Shown: in pieces, positions 1-6,288 of the stretch | Layout: every line of letters starts with the position of its first letter | Numbering within the stretch: position 1 is the stretch's first letter | Position numbers and translations under genes: made by a program | Source of the DNA: Mycobacterium sp. | GTDB taxonomy: Bacteria; Actinomycetota; Actinomycetes; Mycobacteriales; Mycobacteriaceae | DNA: 8,112 nucleotides | NCBI GenBank assembly: GCA_023264755.1 | Contig: JAHFVB010000214.1 | Span: 1-8,112, forward strand | Direction of reading: 5' to 3' | Notes under the pieces: model-generated | The model's database searches: none | The model's input: only the letters and a program-made list of their open reading frames with translations | What the model was told of the DNA's origin: nothing

Positions 1-494
1 GTGATCGGCACGATCCAGTCCTGAAGGTCCGGTGTGATGACCTTGACGCCTTCGACCGCCGACAGCACCGAGATGGCGGGCGTGATCATGCTGTCACCGA
101 AGAACAACGCACCGAACAACCCCAAGGCAGCCAGAATCATCGCCGTGTGCCGCCCCCGAGTGGCGCGCCCGTGCCTCAACATGGTGATGAGCGCCATGAT
201 TCCGCCCTCACCGTCGTTGTCGGCGCGCATCACCAGCGTTATGTAGGTCAATGTCACGATGATCATCACGGACCAGAAGATCAGGGACACAACGCCATAC
301 ACGTTGTCGATGCTGATCGGCACGGGGTGTGGGTCGGACGGGTCGAACAACGTCTGAATGGTGTAGATCGGGCTGGTGCCGATGTCGCCGAACACCACTC
401 CCAGCGCGCCGAAGATGAGCGCCACCCGAAACGGAGGCGTGTGCGTTCCGCCGGCACGCGCCGTCGCTGGTTGCGGGTCGTCGACTGTGGTCAC
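1..494 (-). CDS. kup: Kup-family potassium uptake transporter, N-terminal part (3' end outside window)
   Basis: This gene encodes a K+ importer of the Kup/HAK/KUP family, which moves K+ across the cytoplasmic membrane, probably with protons. Only the first 164 residues are visible; family members are usually over 600 residues with about 12 membrane segments. Residues 24-46 form the first segment and carry the signature GDIGTSPIY (36-44). A second segment lies at about 68-89, followed by the conserved cytoplasmic RADNDGEGG (90-98). The third, at about 118-147, carries GDSMITPAIS (133-142). The GTG start at 494 was chosen because gaggagg lies 7 nt upstream and a short soluble N-terminus precedes the signature, as is normal. 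The start overlaps the stop of the upstream polymerase gene (GTGA, 491-494), so the two are probably co-transcribed and translationally coupled. The reading frame is open to the left edge. The family is certain; the exact transport mechanism comes from family knowledge. Confidence 0.95.
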   Translation of the reverse strand, partial: MTTVDDPQPATARAGGTHTPPFRVALIFGALGVVFGDIGTSPIYTIQTLFDPSDPHPVPISIDNVYGVVSLIFWSVMIIVTLTYITLVMRADNDGEGGIMALITMLRHGRATRGRHTAMILAALGLFGALFFGDSMITPAISVLSAVEGVKVITPDLQDWIVPI

Positions 495-1456
495 GGTTGA
501 TCCTCCTCGGCCTGGCGGGAGCGGGCCCTTCGCTTACCTTCGTGCATTGCCGCCACCCGGGCGACCGGAATGGTGCGACCGTGTTCGATGAGCTCGGCTG
601 GCAGGTGTTGGGGCGCGGGCATGGACTCGGCCCACGGGTCGGCTCCCGCGAGGGCGGCGACGGCGGTGTGGATCGTGAAGTCCCCGGGGCGGATCCGGTC
701 GAGCTCGGACCACGCCAGTGGGAACGACACCGGCAGTCCGGGGCGTAACCGCGGGCTGTAGGCCGCCGCCACCGTCGCCCCGCCGGCCCTGGTGGAGTCG
801 ACGAACACCTTGCCGCCGCGGTCCTCTACGAGGAACGCCGTGGTCGCCAGTCCCGGATCGAGCGCCTCGGCGCGTGCGGCCAGTGCCCGCGTGGCCGCGG
901 CGACGTCGTCCACCGGGGCCGCATCGTCGATGGGTACGAACACGTGAACTCCCTTGGCGCCACTGGTCTTCACCACCCCCCGTAGGCCCGCTTCCGCGAG
1001 CGCCTCACGCACCAGGAGAGCAGTGGCGACGACGGCGGCGAAGTCATCGGCGTCGGGTGGGTCGAGATCGAGCACGAGGTGGGTCGGCCGGTAGACGTCG
1101 TCGGCCAGCCCCAGGGTCGGGTGGTATTCGACCGCGCGCTGGTTGGCCAGCCAGAGCAGGGTCCGGCGGTCGTCGCACAGCGCGTAGTGCACCTGGCGTT
1201 TGGAGGCCGCCGCCCAGATGGCCACCGTGCGAACGAAATCGGGGGCGTACTTCGGAACGTTCTTCTGCATGAACGGGGCTCGGCCCGGCAGTGCCCGCAG
1301 CACGGTCAGGGGGCGGTCGACCAGTCCGGGCAGCATCCGGTCGGCGACGGCGTCGAGGTAGTCGATCAGCTCACGCTTGGTGGCGCCGCAGTCCGGACCG
1401 AGCTGTTGGTCCAGGTTGGTCAGGTCGACGCCTGCGCGCTGCTCACTGATGCCCAC
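491..1456 (-). CDS. Stand-alone LigD-type DNA polymerase/primase (PolDom, PolD-like)
   Basis: This is a primase-polymerase of the archaeo-eukaryotic primase superfamily, homologous to the polymerase domain of the mycobacterial end-joining protein LigD. Known relatives fill gaps and extend ends, often with ribonucleotides. With the GTG at 1456 the product has 321 residues, about the size of a lone PolDom; no ligase or nuclease domain is present. The metal-binding acidic pair is D130 and D132 (HLVLDLDPP), the third acid is D220 (VFVDSTR), and the nucleotide-binding loop is KTSGAKGVHVFVP (163-175). All catalytic positions appear intact. The start was chosen because ggggaag lies 8 nt upstream and the protein then begins just before the conserved LTNLD. 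The frame continues upstream to GTG 1495 and ATG 1534, both without a good ribosome binding site and with unconserved-looking sequence. M. smegmatis has two such proteins, PolD1 and PolD2; I cannot say which this matches. It is followed by kup with a 4-nt overlap. Confidence 0.9.
   Translation of the reverse strand: MGISEQRAGVDLTNLDQQLGPDCGATKRELIDYLDAVADRMLPGLVDRPLTVLRALPGRAPFMQKNVPKYAPDFVRTVAIWAAASKRQVHYALCDDRRTLLWLANQRAVEYHPTLGLADDVYRPTHLVLDLDPPDADDFAAVVATALLVREALAEAGLRGVVKTSGAKGVHVFVPIDDAAPVDDVAAATRALAARAEALDPGLATTAFLVEDRGGKVFVDSTRAGGATVAAAYSPRLRPGLPVSFPLAWSELDRIRPGDFTIHTAVAALAGADPWAESMPAPQHLPAELIEHGRTIPVARVAAMHEGKRRARSRQAEEDQP
502..508 (-). promoter_or_regulatory. Ribosome binding site for kup
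   Basis: On the minus strand this reads gaggagg, 7 nt before the GTG at 494. It lies inside the end of the polymerase gene and fixes the kup start. Confidence 0.7.
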
Positions 1457-1464
1457 GCCTGCAT

Positions 1465-1471
1465 CTTCCCC
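1465..1471 (-). promoter_or_regulatory. Probable ribosome binding site deciding the polymerase start
   Basis: On the minus strand this reads ggggaag, 8 nt before the GTG at 1456. It favours that start over the in-frame GTG 1495 and ATG 1534. Confidence 0.45.
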
Positions 1472-1686
1472 GAGCTCACCCCCGGCAAACGGCACTTTCG
1501 GTGACCGGCCCCCGCGCTCAGCGCCGCAAGCCATAGGGAAACACCCGATTTATTCGGCTGCTCGACCGCAATACCGTCGAACCGTTCGGGCATGACAACC
1601 AGGGGGCACGCAGGACGGTGGCCAAACACGAGTAGCGGCCTACTCGGGTCAGCCACCACCGGGCCAACCACAGTTGCCTCCCACCT

Positions 1687-1694
1687 GAAAGGGA
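1687..1694 (+). promoter_or_regulatory. Ribosome binding site of the secreted repeat protein
   Basis: The sequence gaaaggga lies 6 nt before the ATG at 1701 and supports that start. The region between the two divergent genes (about 1457-1700) must hold their promoters, but I see no convincing -35/-10 pair in it. Confidence 0.5.
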
Positions 1695-1700
1695 ATACCG

Positions 1701-2351
1701 ATGAAGTCTCACCTACTGCCCTTGTCCGCCGCCCTCGTCCTCGTCGCAGGTATCGCGCCCACGCCTGCGCTCGCAGACCCGCTGCCCTACGGCCCGGACA
1801 CGTGCATCCAAGGGCTGGTCTGGCGCGAGGCCCGCCCCGGCGACACCGTGTGCGTCACCCCGGCGGTCCGAGCCCGCACGGCTACGGAGAATGCGCACCC
1901 CGGGTCGAACAAGGACCCGCTCGCCGGTTCGGGACCCGACTCCTGCTCGCAAGGCTATGTCTGGCGCGAGGCCTTCGACGGCGACACCATCTGCGTGACG
2001 CCTGCCGAACGATCGGAGACGTTGGCGGCCAACGCCGCCGCTGAGTCCAACAAGCAGGCCAACCAGCCGCAACAGGGACCCGCCAACCAAGCCAATCAGG
2101 TGGTGTTCAAGGTCACCGGCAACGGAGAGGTGTACAACATCGTGACCGATCCGCCCGGCAACTTCGTGCCCGATCACACTCAGCTGCCGTTCACGCGGAC
2201 GATGAACATCGGCCCCGACGTCAAGATGCTTCAGGTAGTGGCCACTGGCCGGGACGACCCCGGGCCCGGGTGCTCGATATCGCTCAACGGCAAGGTCGTC
2301 GCTTCGCAACCAATCGGCGGCAGCGGGCACTGCATCTTCACCATGCCCTGA
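1701..2351 (+). CDS. Secreted protein with two Cys repeats and an MmpS-like C-terminal domain
   Basis: A 216-residue protein of unknown function. Residues 1-25 are a signal peptide: Lys2, a hydrophobic core, and a probable cleavage site after ALA (25/26). There is no lipobox, so it should be released or cell-wall associated. Residues 31-71 and 78-118 are tandem copies of a motif of the form GPDxCxQGxVWREAxxGDTxCVTP..R..T...N....SNK, with 26 of 41 positions identical by hand count; each copy has two cysteines. A Gln/Asn-rich linker (119-133) follows. Residues 134-213 resemble the periplasmic domain of MmpS proteins: a VxFKVTGNG start, a LPF motif (162-164), and CSISLNGKVVASQ with a second Cys at 211, probably a disulphide C191-C211. 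MmpS proteins assist MmpL transporters, but no mmpL is adjacent, so that link is inference. It is transcribed divergently from the polymerase gene and converges on the hydrolase gene with an 11-nt gap. Confidence 0.88.
   Translation: MKSHLLPLSAALVLVAGIAPTPALADPLPYGPDTCIQGLVWREARPGDTVCVTPAVRARTATENAHPGSNKDPLAGSGPDSCSQGYVWREAFDGDTICVTPAERSETLAANAAAESNKQANQPQQGPANQANQVVFKVTGNGEVYNIVTDPPGNFVPDHTQLPFTRTMNIGPDVKMLQVVATGRDDPGPGCSISLNGKVVASQPIGGSGHCIFTMP
1791..1913 (+). repeat. Protein-coding repeat, copy 1 (residues 31-71)
   Basis: First copy of the 41-residue GPDxCxQGxVWREA unit. It starts five residues after the predicted signal peptidase site. Cys35 and Cys51 bracket the conserved VWREA segment and may pair. 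Confidence 0.85.
1932..2054 (+). repeat. Protein-coding repeat, copy 2 (residues 78-118)
   Basis: Second copy, offset 47 residues from the first. It keeps GPD, C82, QG, VWREA, GDT, C98 and VTPA, and ends with the same SNK. Divergence is mainly in the residues after VTPA, so the duplication is not recent. Confidence 0.85.
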
Positions 2352-2362
2352 GGGTTCGGCCA

Positions 2363-3319
2363 TCAGGTGCTCGCGACGAACTGGGCCACGATGTCGCCCA
2401 GTTCGTCACCGCGCTGCTCGGGGACGAAGTGCCCGGCTCCGGTGATCGTCGTATGGCGCTGCCCGCGCGCACCGGGCACCCGGCTTTGAAAGACCTCGGC
2501 CCAGCCCCGGGTGGCGGCATCGCCGTCGGAATAGGCGGTGAGGAACGGCTTCTCCCAGTCCTCCAACACCGCCATCGTGGCCCGACCAATCGCGGCCCCG
2601 GGATCGTTGCGGGTCAACGGGATCAGCGCGATCATCTGTCGCAAACCGGCCTGGTACGACCGGTCGGGGAACGGGGCGTCGTAGGCCGCCAGCACATCCG
2701 CCGGGAGCGGACCGGCTACCGCATCGAGGAAGAAGCTGGGCACGATGTCAGGCGCGCGTTGAAAGAACCGCACGTAGTCGAGCAGGCTCTCCTCCAACAT
2801 CATTCGGCTGTCCCCCACCCCGTGGTGCGCCCAGCCGAGTTGACCCTCCAGCGCAGGATCGCACGTGTGCAGGATGGTGTTGGTCGCCACCACGCGGGCG
2901 AAGCGGTCCGGTTCGCGCGCCAGCACGCTCAGGCCCAGCGGCCCGCCCCAGTCCTGGCCCACCAGCGTGACCTGGCGCAAGTCCAGCGCCGTCACCAGGC
3001 CGTGCAACCAGTCGACGTGGCGTCCGAAGGTGTAGTCGGTGGGCTCGGTGAGCTTGTCCGAGCGGCCGTACCCGATGTTGTCGGGGGCGATGACCCGCAG
3101 GCCCTGTTCGACGAGCCGTCGGATCACCTTGCGGTACAGGTAGGACCACGTCGGTTGCCCGTGTGTCAGCAGCACCACCGGCCCGTCGGCCGGCCCGGCC
3201 TCCACGTAATGCATTCGCAGCGGGGGTATTCGCTTGGTTTCGATGTGGACGTAGCGCGGCGCGAACGGGTAGTCGGGCAAGCCGTCGAACCGGTCGTCGG
3301 GAGTCCGCAGCACGCTCAT
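2363..3319 (-). CDS. Haloalkane dehalogenase-like alpha/beta hydrolase
   Basis: A cytoplasmic alpha/beta hydrolase of 318 residues, about the usual length for haloalkane dehalogenases. The N-terminus (VLRTPDDRF then YPFAPRYV) and the segment YDAPFPDRSYQAG (213-225) resemble subfamily I enzymes such as DmbB (Rv2296) and DhlA. The nucleophile is D123 in GQDWGG, followed by the expected halide-binding W124. The oxyanion-side motif is HGQPTWSYLYR (53-63), PDNIGYGRSDK is at 79-89, the likely catalytic acid is D267 (or D265) in YSDGDAAT, and the catalytic His is H297 in GAGHFVPE. Two features are non-standard: Gln55 where the family normally has Glu or Asn, and no obvious second halide-binding Trp in the cap, though W163 is a candidate. 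A substrate other than haloalkanes is therefore possible. The ATG at 3319 was chosen for its ggaggaa 5 nt upstream; the frame stays open to 3535 but that stretch has no family similarity. It follows the SDR remnant by 35 nt. Confidence 0.87.
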   Translation of the reverse strand: MSVLRTPDDRFDGLPDYPFAPRYVHIETKRIPPLRMHYVEAGPADGPVVLLTHGQPTWSYLYRKVIRRLVEQGLRVIAPDNIGYGRSDKLTEPTDYTFGRHVDWLHGLVTALDLRQVTLVGQDWGGPLGLSVLAREPDRFARVVATNTILHTCDPALEGQLGWAHHGVGDSRMMLEESLLDYVRFFQRAPDIVPSFFLDAVAGPLPADVLAAYDAPFPDRSYQAGLRQMIALIPLTRNDPGAAIGRATMAVLEDWEKPFLTAYSDGDAATRGWAEVFQSRVPGARGQRHTTITGAGHFVPEQRGDELGDIVAQFVAST

Positions 3320-3324
3320 CGGGA

Positions 3325-3331
3325 TTCCTCC
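3325..3331 (-). promoter_or_regulatory. Ribosome binding site of the hydrolase gene
   Basis: On the minus strand this reads ggaggaa, 5 nt before the ATG at 3319. It rules against the longer upstream frame as the real N-terminus. Confidence 0.65.
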
Positions 3332-3354
3332 ACGTCGGCTAAGGAGTCGTGCCG

Positions 3355-3495
3355 TCAGTTCGCGAACTGCGGGTAGAGGGCTCCCGCGTACACCGTCGCG
3401 CCCCGGCGAATGAGCTCGGCGGCAAATGGCCGACCGAGTCCGCGGTTGGCGCCGGTTACCAGAGCCGTGCTCGAGGTGAGGTTCACGCATGACAT
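3355..3495 (-). pseudogene. Remnant of a short-chain dehydrogenase/reductase gene
   Basis: A 46-codon frame beginning at ATG 3495 (or GTG 3486) and ending in TGA. Residues 7-36 are the first beta-alpha-beta unit of an NAD(P)-binding SDR: STALVTGANRGLGRPFAAEL, with the TGxxxGxG cofactor motif, then IRRGATVYAGA. A normal SDR would run to about 230-250 residues, with the catalytic Ser, Tyr and Lys in the middle. Here the sequence jumps to ALYPQFAN and stops. That ending resembles the C-terminal tail of some mycobacterial SDRs as I remember them, so an in-frame internal deletion is more likely than a simple stop mutation; this is inference. The product could not be an active oxidoreductase. No clear ribosome binding site precedes it. 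It lies just upstream of the hydrolase gene on the same strand and may still form part of its leader transcript. Confidence 0.75.
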
Positions 3496-3580
3496 CTTGC
3501 GCCGCCGCGCAGTGGATGGCCAGGACGGGGGACAATGATCGTCGGACGTGTTTGCCGACGGCAGGCGACGAGGGCAGATC

Positions 3581-3585
3581 GGAGG
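3581..3585 (+). promoter_or_regulatory. Ribosome binding site deciding the VanY-like start
   Basis: The sequence ggagg lies 7 nt before the GTG at 3593. It favours that start over the in-frame GTG at 3548 and places the lipoprotein signal at the very N-terminus, as expected. Confidence 0.65.
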
Positions 3586-3592
3586 CAACCGC

Positions 3593-4285
3593 GTGAGACG
3601 GCGCTGTTTGGTCGAGGGCACGCTCGTCGCGGCGATAGCCCTCGTGCTGGCAGGTTGCCAGTCGGCGCCGAACACCCAGACCTCGCCGGCCAGCGGCACC
3701 GATTCGGTGGGAGCCATGGGCCCCGTTCCGGTGGTGGGACCGGACGTGACGCCCCAGGCGCTCGTCATCGGCGGGGGCGCGGCCGCTTCGCCGGCCGCGG
3801 CTCCGGGTGGCGCTGCGGAGATCTGGACGATCGGCCCGGCCGGTGTCGACACGTGGAGCGGGTGGCTACCCGACGGCCGCACCTTCAGCCCCTTCGACAC
3901 CGTGAGCCAGCCGGTCACCCGCCTCGATCCGTTGCTGCTGAGGGCGATCCAGGACGCCACTCGAGCCGCTGCAGCCCAGGGCGTGAACATCATGCTGACG
4001 TCGGGCTGGCGCTCGCGGGGCTTTCAACAACGGCTCTTCGCCGACGCCGTTCGGCAGTACGGCAGCGTCGACGTCGCGCAACAGTTCGTGGCCAGCCCGG
4101 ACGGCTCAAAGCACGTGCTCGGTCAGGCGGTCGACGTCGCCGGCACCGGCGTGTCCGAATGGCTCATCCGCAACGGTGCGCAGTTCGGGCTCTGCCAGAT
4201 CTACGCCAACGAGAACTGGCACTTCGAGCTCGCCGTCGACGACAACGGCCGATGCCCGCCACTGAGGGCGAACGCGGCCGGATGA
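3593..4285 (+). CDS. VanY-type D-alanyl-D-alanine carboxypeptidase lipoprotein (peptidase M15)
   Basis: A predicted exported zinc peptidase that trims the terminal D-Ala from peptidoglycan stem peptides. With the GTG at 3593 it has 230 residues. Residues 1-21 are a lipoprotein signal with RRR, a hydrophobic stretch and lipobox LAGC (19-22); Cys22 would carry the lipid anchor. A low-complexity Ala/Gly/Pro/Ser linker runs to about residue 75. The M15B domain follows: [13 protein letters not shown] (137-149) with the conserved Arg140, the zinc motif [10 protein letters not shown] (172-181) giving ligands H174 and D181, and ENWHFE (207-212) giving the catalytic Glu207 and third ligand H210. C201 and C221 could form a disulphide. 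All catalytic residues are present, so it should be active; activity against D-Ala-D-Ala is inferred from the family. Its TGA overlaps the ATG of the next gene (ATGA, 4282-4285). It is divergent from the SDR remnant. Confidence 0.9.
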   Translation: MRRRCLVEGTLVAAIALVLAGCQSAPNTQTSPASGTDSVGAMGPVPVVGPDVTPQALVIGGGAAASPAAAPGGAAEIWTIGPAGVDTWSGWLPDGRTFSPFDTVSQPVTRLDPLLLRAIQDATRAAAAQGVNIMLTSGWRSRGFQQRLFADAVRQYGSVDVAQQFVASPDGSKHVLGQAVDVAGTGVSEWLIRNGAQFGLCQIYANENWHFELAVDDNGRCPPLRANAAG

Positions 4286-5061
4286 CGGTGCTCACTACGC
4301 TGGGTCACGTGAGTGAACTGGTATGTGTGCAGATCGAAGAGCGCGTCGCCGTCATCACCGTCAACGATCCCGAGCGGCGCAACGCCGTCACCGCGGAGAT
4401 TTCGGCAGCGCTACGGGCCGCCGTCGAAGCGGCCGAGGCCAACCCCGAGGTGCACGCGGTCATCGTGACCGGGGCGGGCAAGGCGTTCTGCGCGGGCGCG
4501 AATCTGACCGCACTCGGCGAGGCGGCCGAGGACGGGCTACGCGTGATCTACGACGGCTTCCTCGCCGTCGCACAGTGCACGCTGCCGACGATCGCCGCGG
4601 TGAACGGTCCCGCGGTCGGTGCCGGTTTGAACCTGGCACTGGCGGCCGACGTGCGCATCGCCGGCCCGTCGGCCATGTTCGATCCGCGCTTCCAGAAGCT
4701 CGGCATCCATCCCGGAGGTGGCGCCACCTGGATGCTGCAGCGCGCCGTGGGGCCTCAGGTGGCGCGGGCGGCGCTGCTGTTCGGCATGCGTTTCGACGCC
4801 GAGGCCGCGGTCCGGTACGGGTTGGCCCTGCAGCTCGCCGACGACCCTGTCGCCGCGGCGCGCGAACTCGCGGCAGGGCCGGCCTCCGCGCCGCGCGACG
4901 TCGTCATCGCCACCAAGGCCTCGATGCGGGCGACGGCCAATCCCGGGACGCTGGACACCGAGCAGCACCGCATTGCCGTGGACGTCGAGATCGGGCCGCA
5001 GGCCGCCTCCATCGAATCACCGGAGTTCGCGGCCAGGCTGGCTGCCGCTCAACGCAAGTAA
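4282..5061 (+). CDS. Enoyl-CoA hydratase/isomerase (crotonase) family protein
   Basis: A 259-residue crotonase-fold protein expected to act on acyl-CoA thioesters in the cytoplasm. The segment [20 protein letters not shown] (20-39) is the family's N-terminal strand, and CAGANL (70-75) with [11 protein letters not shown] (108-118) forms the CoA-thioester oxyanion hole. [14 protein letters not shown] (137-150) is the conserved following helix and loop. Compared by eye with rat mitochondrial enoyl-CoA hydratase, the positions of catalytic Glu144 and Glu164 are Asn117 and about Phe137. Simple hydratase activity is therefore doubtful; an isomerase, hydrolase or non-catalytic acyl-CoA-binding role is possible. 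The ATG at 4282 was chosen because it overlaps the VanY stop. An in-frame GTG at 4309 would start at VSELV, which looks more like family N-termini, and neither has a strong ribosome binding site. It ends directly before the 27-bp palindrome. Confidence 0.88.
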   Translation: MTVLTTLGHVSELVCVQIEERVAVITVNDPERRNAVTAEISAALRAAVEAAEANPEVHAVIVTGAGKAFCAGANLTALGEAAEDGLRVIYDGFLAVAQCTLPTIAAVNGPAVGAGLNLALAADVRIAGPSAMFDPRFQKLGIHPGGGATWMLQRAVGPQVARAALLFGMRFDAEAAVRYGLALQLADDPVAAARELAAGPASAPRDVVIATKASMRATANPGTLDTEQHRIAVDVEIGPQAASIESPEFAARLAAAQRK

Positions 5062-5062
5062 T

Positions 5063-5121
5063 CCTGCGATTTGTGGAGTTTCAGCGGCGGTGAGCGCCGC
5101 TGAAACTCCACAAATCGCAGG
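5063..5121. terminator. Perfect 27-bp inverted repeat, probable bidirectional terminator
   Basis: The left arm (5063-5089) begins cctgcgatttgtgg and ends cagcggcg. The right arm (5095-5121) is its exact reverse complement, with the 5-nt loop gtgag between. It starts 2 nt after the stop of the crotonase gene and ends 4 nt before the stop of bkdC, so it sits exactly where two convergent transcripts must end. No T-run follows on either strand, which is common for mycobacterial hairpins. The stem is longer than most terminators, so it could also be a dispersed palindromic element that has taken on this role. Confidence 0.8.
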
Positions 5122-5124
5122 TGC

Positions 5125-6288
5125 TCAGAGGTCGAGGAGCGCCAATTCGGGCGTCTCGATCAGTTCGCGAAGCTCACGCAGGAATGCGGCCAGCTCTGCT
5201 CCGTCGGCGACCCGATGATCGAAGGCGCACGTGAGCGTCATCGTCGGGCGGGCGACGACGGCACCGTCGACGACCACGGCACGCGGCTTGAGCGAACCGA
5301 TGCCGAGGATCGCCGCCTCGGGGTGATTGATGACGGGCACGCCTTCGTCGAGGCCCAGTGCTCCGAAGTTGGAGACGGTGAACGTGGAACCCTGCAGTTC
5401 GGCGGGCTTCAGCGTGCCCTCCCTGGCCGCGGCGACCAAGCGGGCGACCTCGGCGGCCAACTCCCGGGTGGTCTTGGCCTGGGCATCGGTTACGACCGGT
5501 ACCAGCAACCCGCGCGGCGCCGCCACCCCGATCCCGAGCTGGACGCCGGGGTGGACGTGAATGCGCGGGCCCGCGACGGTGTCCACCCAGGTCGAATTCA
5601 TCCGCGGGTGACGGCCTAGCGCAACGGTCAGCAGCCGCAGCGTCAGCACGAACGGGGTGATGGGCTCGGTGGTGGCCTGAGCCAGCCGGTCGCGCAATTG
5701 CATCAACCGAGTGCAGTCGACCTGCACCGACGCATGCGCATCGGGAATCTCCCTGCGCGACAGTGACATTCGTCGGGCCATTTCCAGTCGAACCCCGCTG
5801 ACCACGACGTCCTGCTGGCTGGGCCGTTCTGCCGCTGCGAGCACGTCGTGGCGCGTGACGATGCCGTCGGGGCCCGAGCCAGGGGCCACGGCGGCCAAGT
5901 CGACGTCGAGCTCGGCGGCCAGCTTGCGCACCGGCGGCTTGGCCCTTGGCCGATCCGGGGCAGGCGGACGCCTGGTGACGTCCGTGGCGGTGTCGGTGCC
6001 GTAGCCCACCAGCACCGGCTGGCGCCCAGCGGCGGGGGCTTCCGTCGCAATGCGGACCAAAAGCGTTCCCACGGATAGGGTTTGCCCTTCCGCTCCGCCG
6101 AGTTCGACGATGCGGCCCGGGTACGGACTGGGTAGCTCGACCTCGGCCTTGTTGGTCTCGACGGTGCACAGCACCTGGTTCAGCGTGACTTCGTCCCCGA
6201 CGGCCACCTGCCAGCCGGTGATCGTGGCATCCTCCAACCCCTCCCCCAGATCGGGTACCAGGAAGTCGCGCATCGTCGGTTCGGTCAT
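5125..6288 (-). CDS. bkdC: Branched-chain 2-oxoacid dehydrogenase E2, lipoamide acyltransferase BkdC
   Basis: The E2 core of the branched-chain 2-oxoacid dehydrogenase. It carries the acyl group from E1 on a lipoyl-lysine and passes it to CoA. The product has 387 residues in the standard order: one lipoyl domain (about 6-80) with lipoyl-Lys47 in VETNKAEVE; a Pro/Arg-rich linker (about 84-116); a peripheral subunit-binding domain (about 117-153, [17 protein letters not shown] then [13 protein letters not shown]); and the acyltransferase domain (about 160-387) with catalytic His358 and Asp362 in DHRVADG. Nothing essential is missing. The ATG at 6288 overlaps the bkdB stop (ATGA), and the lipoyl domain starts right after it. 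The frame is open much further upstream (to 7104) only because of GC bias across bkdB. It is the last gene of the operon and resembles Rv2495c of M. tuberculosis. Confidence 0.95.
   Translation of the reverse strand: MTEPTMRDFLVPDLGEGLEDATITGWQVAVGDEVTLNQVLCTVETNKAEVELPSPYPGRIVELGGAEGQTLSVGTLLVRIATEAPAAGRQPVLVGYGTDTATDVTRRPPAPDRPRAKPPVRKLAAELDVDLAAVAPGSGPDGIVTRHDVLAAAERPSQQDVVVSGVRLEMARRMSLSRREIPDAHASVQVDCTRLMQLRDRLAQATTEPITPFVLTLRLLTVALGRHPRMNSTWVDTVAGPRIHVHPGVQLGIGVAAPRGLLVPVVTDAQAKTTRELAAEVARLVAAAREGTLKPAELQGSTFTVSNFGALGLDEGVPVINHPEAAILGIGSLKPRAVVVDGAVVARPTMTLTCAFDHRVADGAELAAFLRELRELIETPELALLDL

Noticed and set aside
718..1272. Plus-strand frame of 184 codons opposite the polymerase gene
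   Set aside because: Extremely Arg/Pro-rich with no domain; antisense shadow of the conserved polymerase.
1577..1588. tcgaaccgttcg, resembling the two halves of a mycobacterial LexA (SOS) box upstream of a repair polymerase
   Set aside because: The SOS box is TCGAAC, four bases, then GTTCGA. Here only one base separates the half-sites and the last base does not match, so LexA would not be expected to bind.
2347..2367. Small hairpin (cctga/tcagg) across the two convergent stop codons
   Set aside because: Five base pairs with an 11-nt loop is too weak to call a terminator.
2270..3376. Long plus-strand reading frame (368 codons) opposite the hydrolase gene
   Set aside because: Its translation is Arg/His/Gln-rich with no recognisable motif; it is the antisense shadow of a well-supported gene in high-GC DNA.
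3320..3535. Longer N-terminus for the hydrolase (72 extra codons)
   Set aside because: It overlaps the SDR remnant in another frame, shows no similarity to the family, and a good ribosome binding site precedes the ATG at 3319.
3531..3536. gacaat as a possible -10 box before the VanY-like gene
   Set aside because: It matches only four of six consensus bases, no -35 element is found at the right distance, and such matches are common.
3540..3560. cgtcgg ... ccgacg inverted repeat in the gap between the SDR remnant and the VanY-like gene
   Set aside because: A 6-bp GC-rich stem with a 9-nt loop is expected by chance at this base composition, and no known operator matches.
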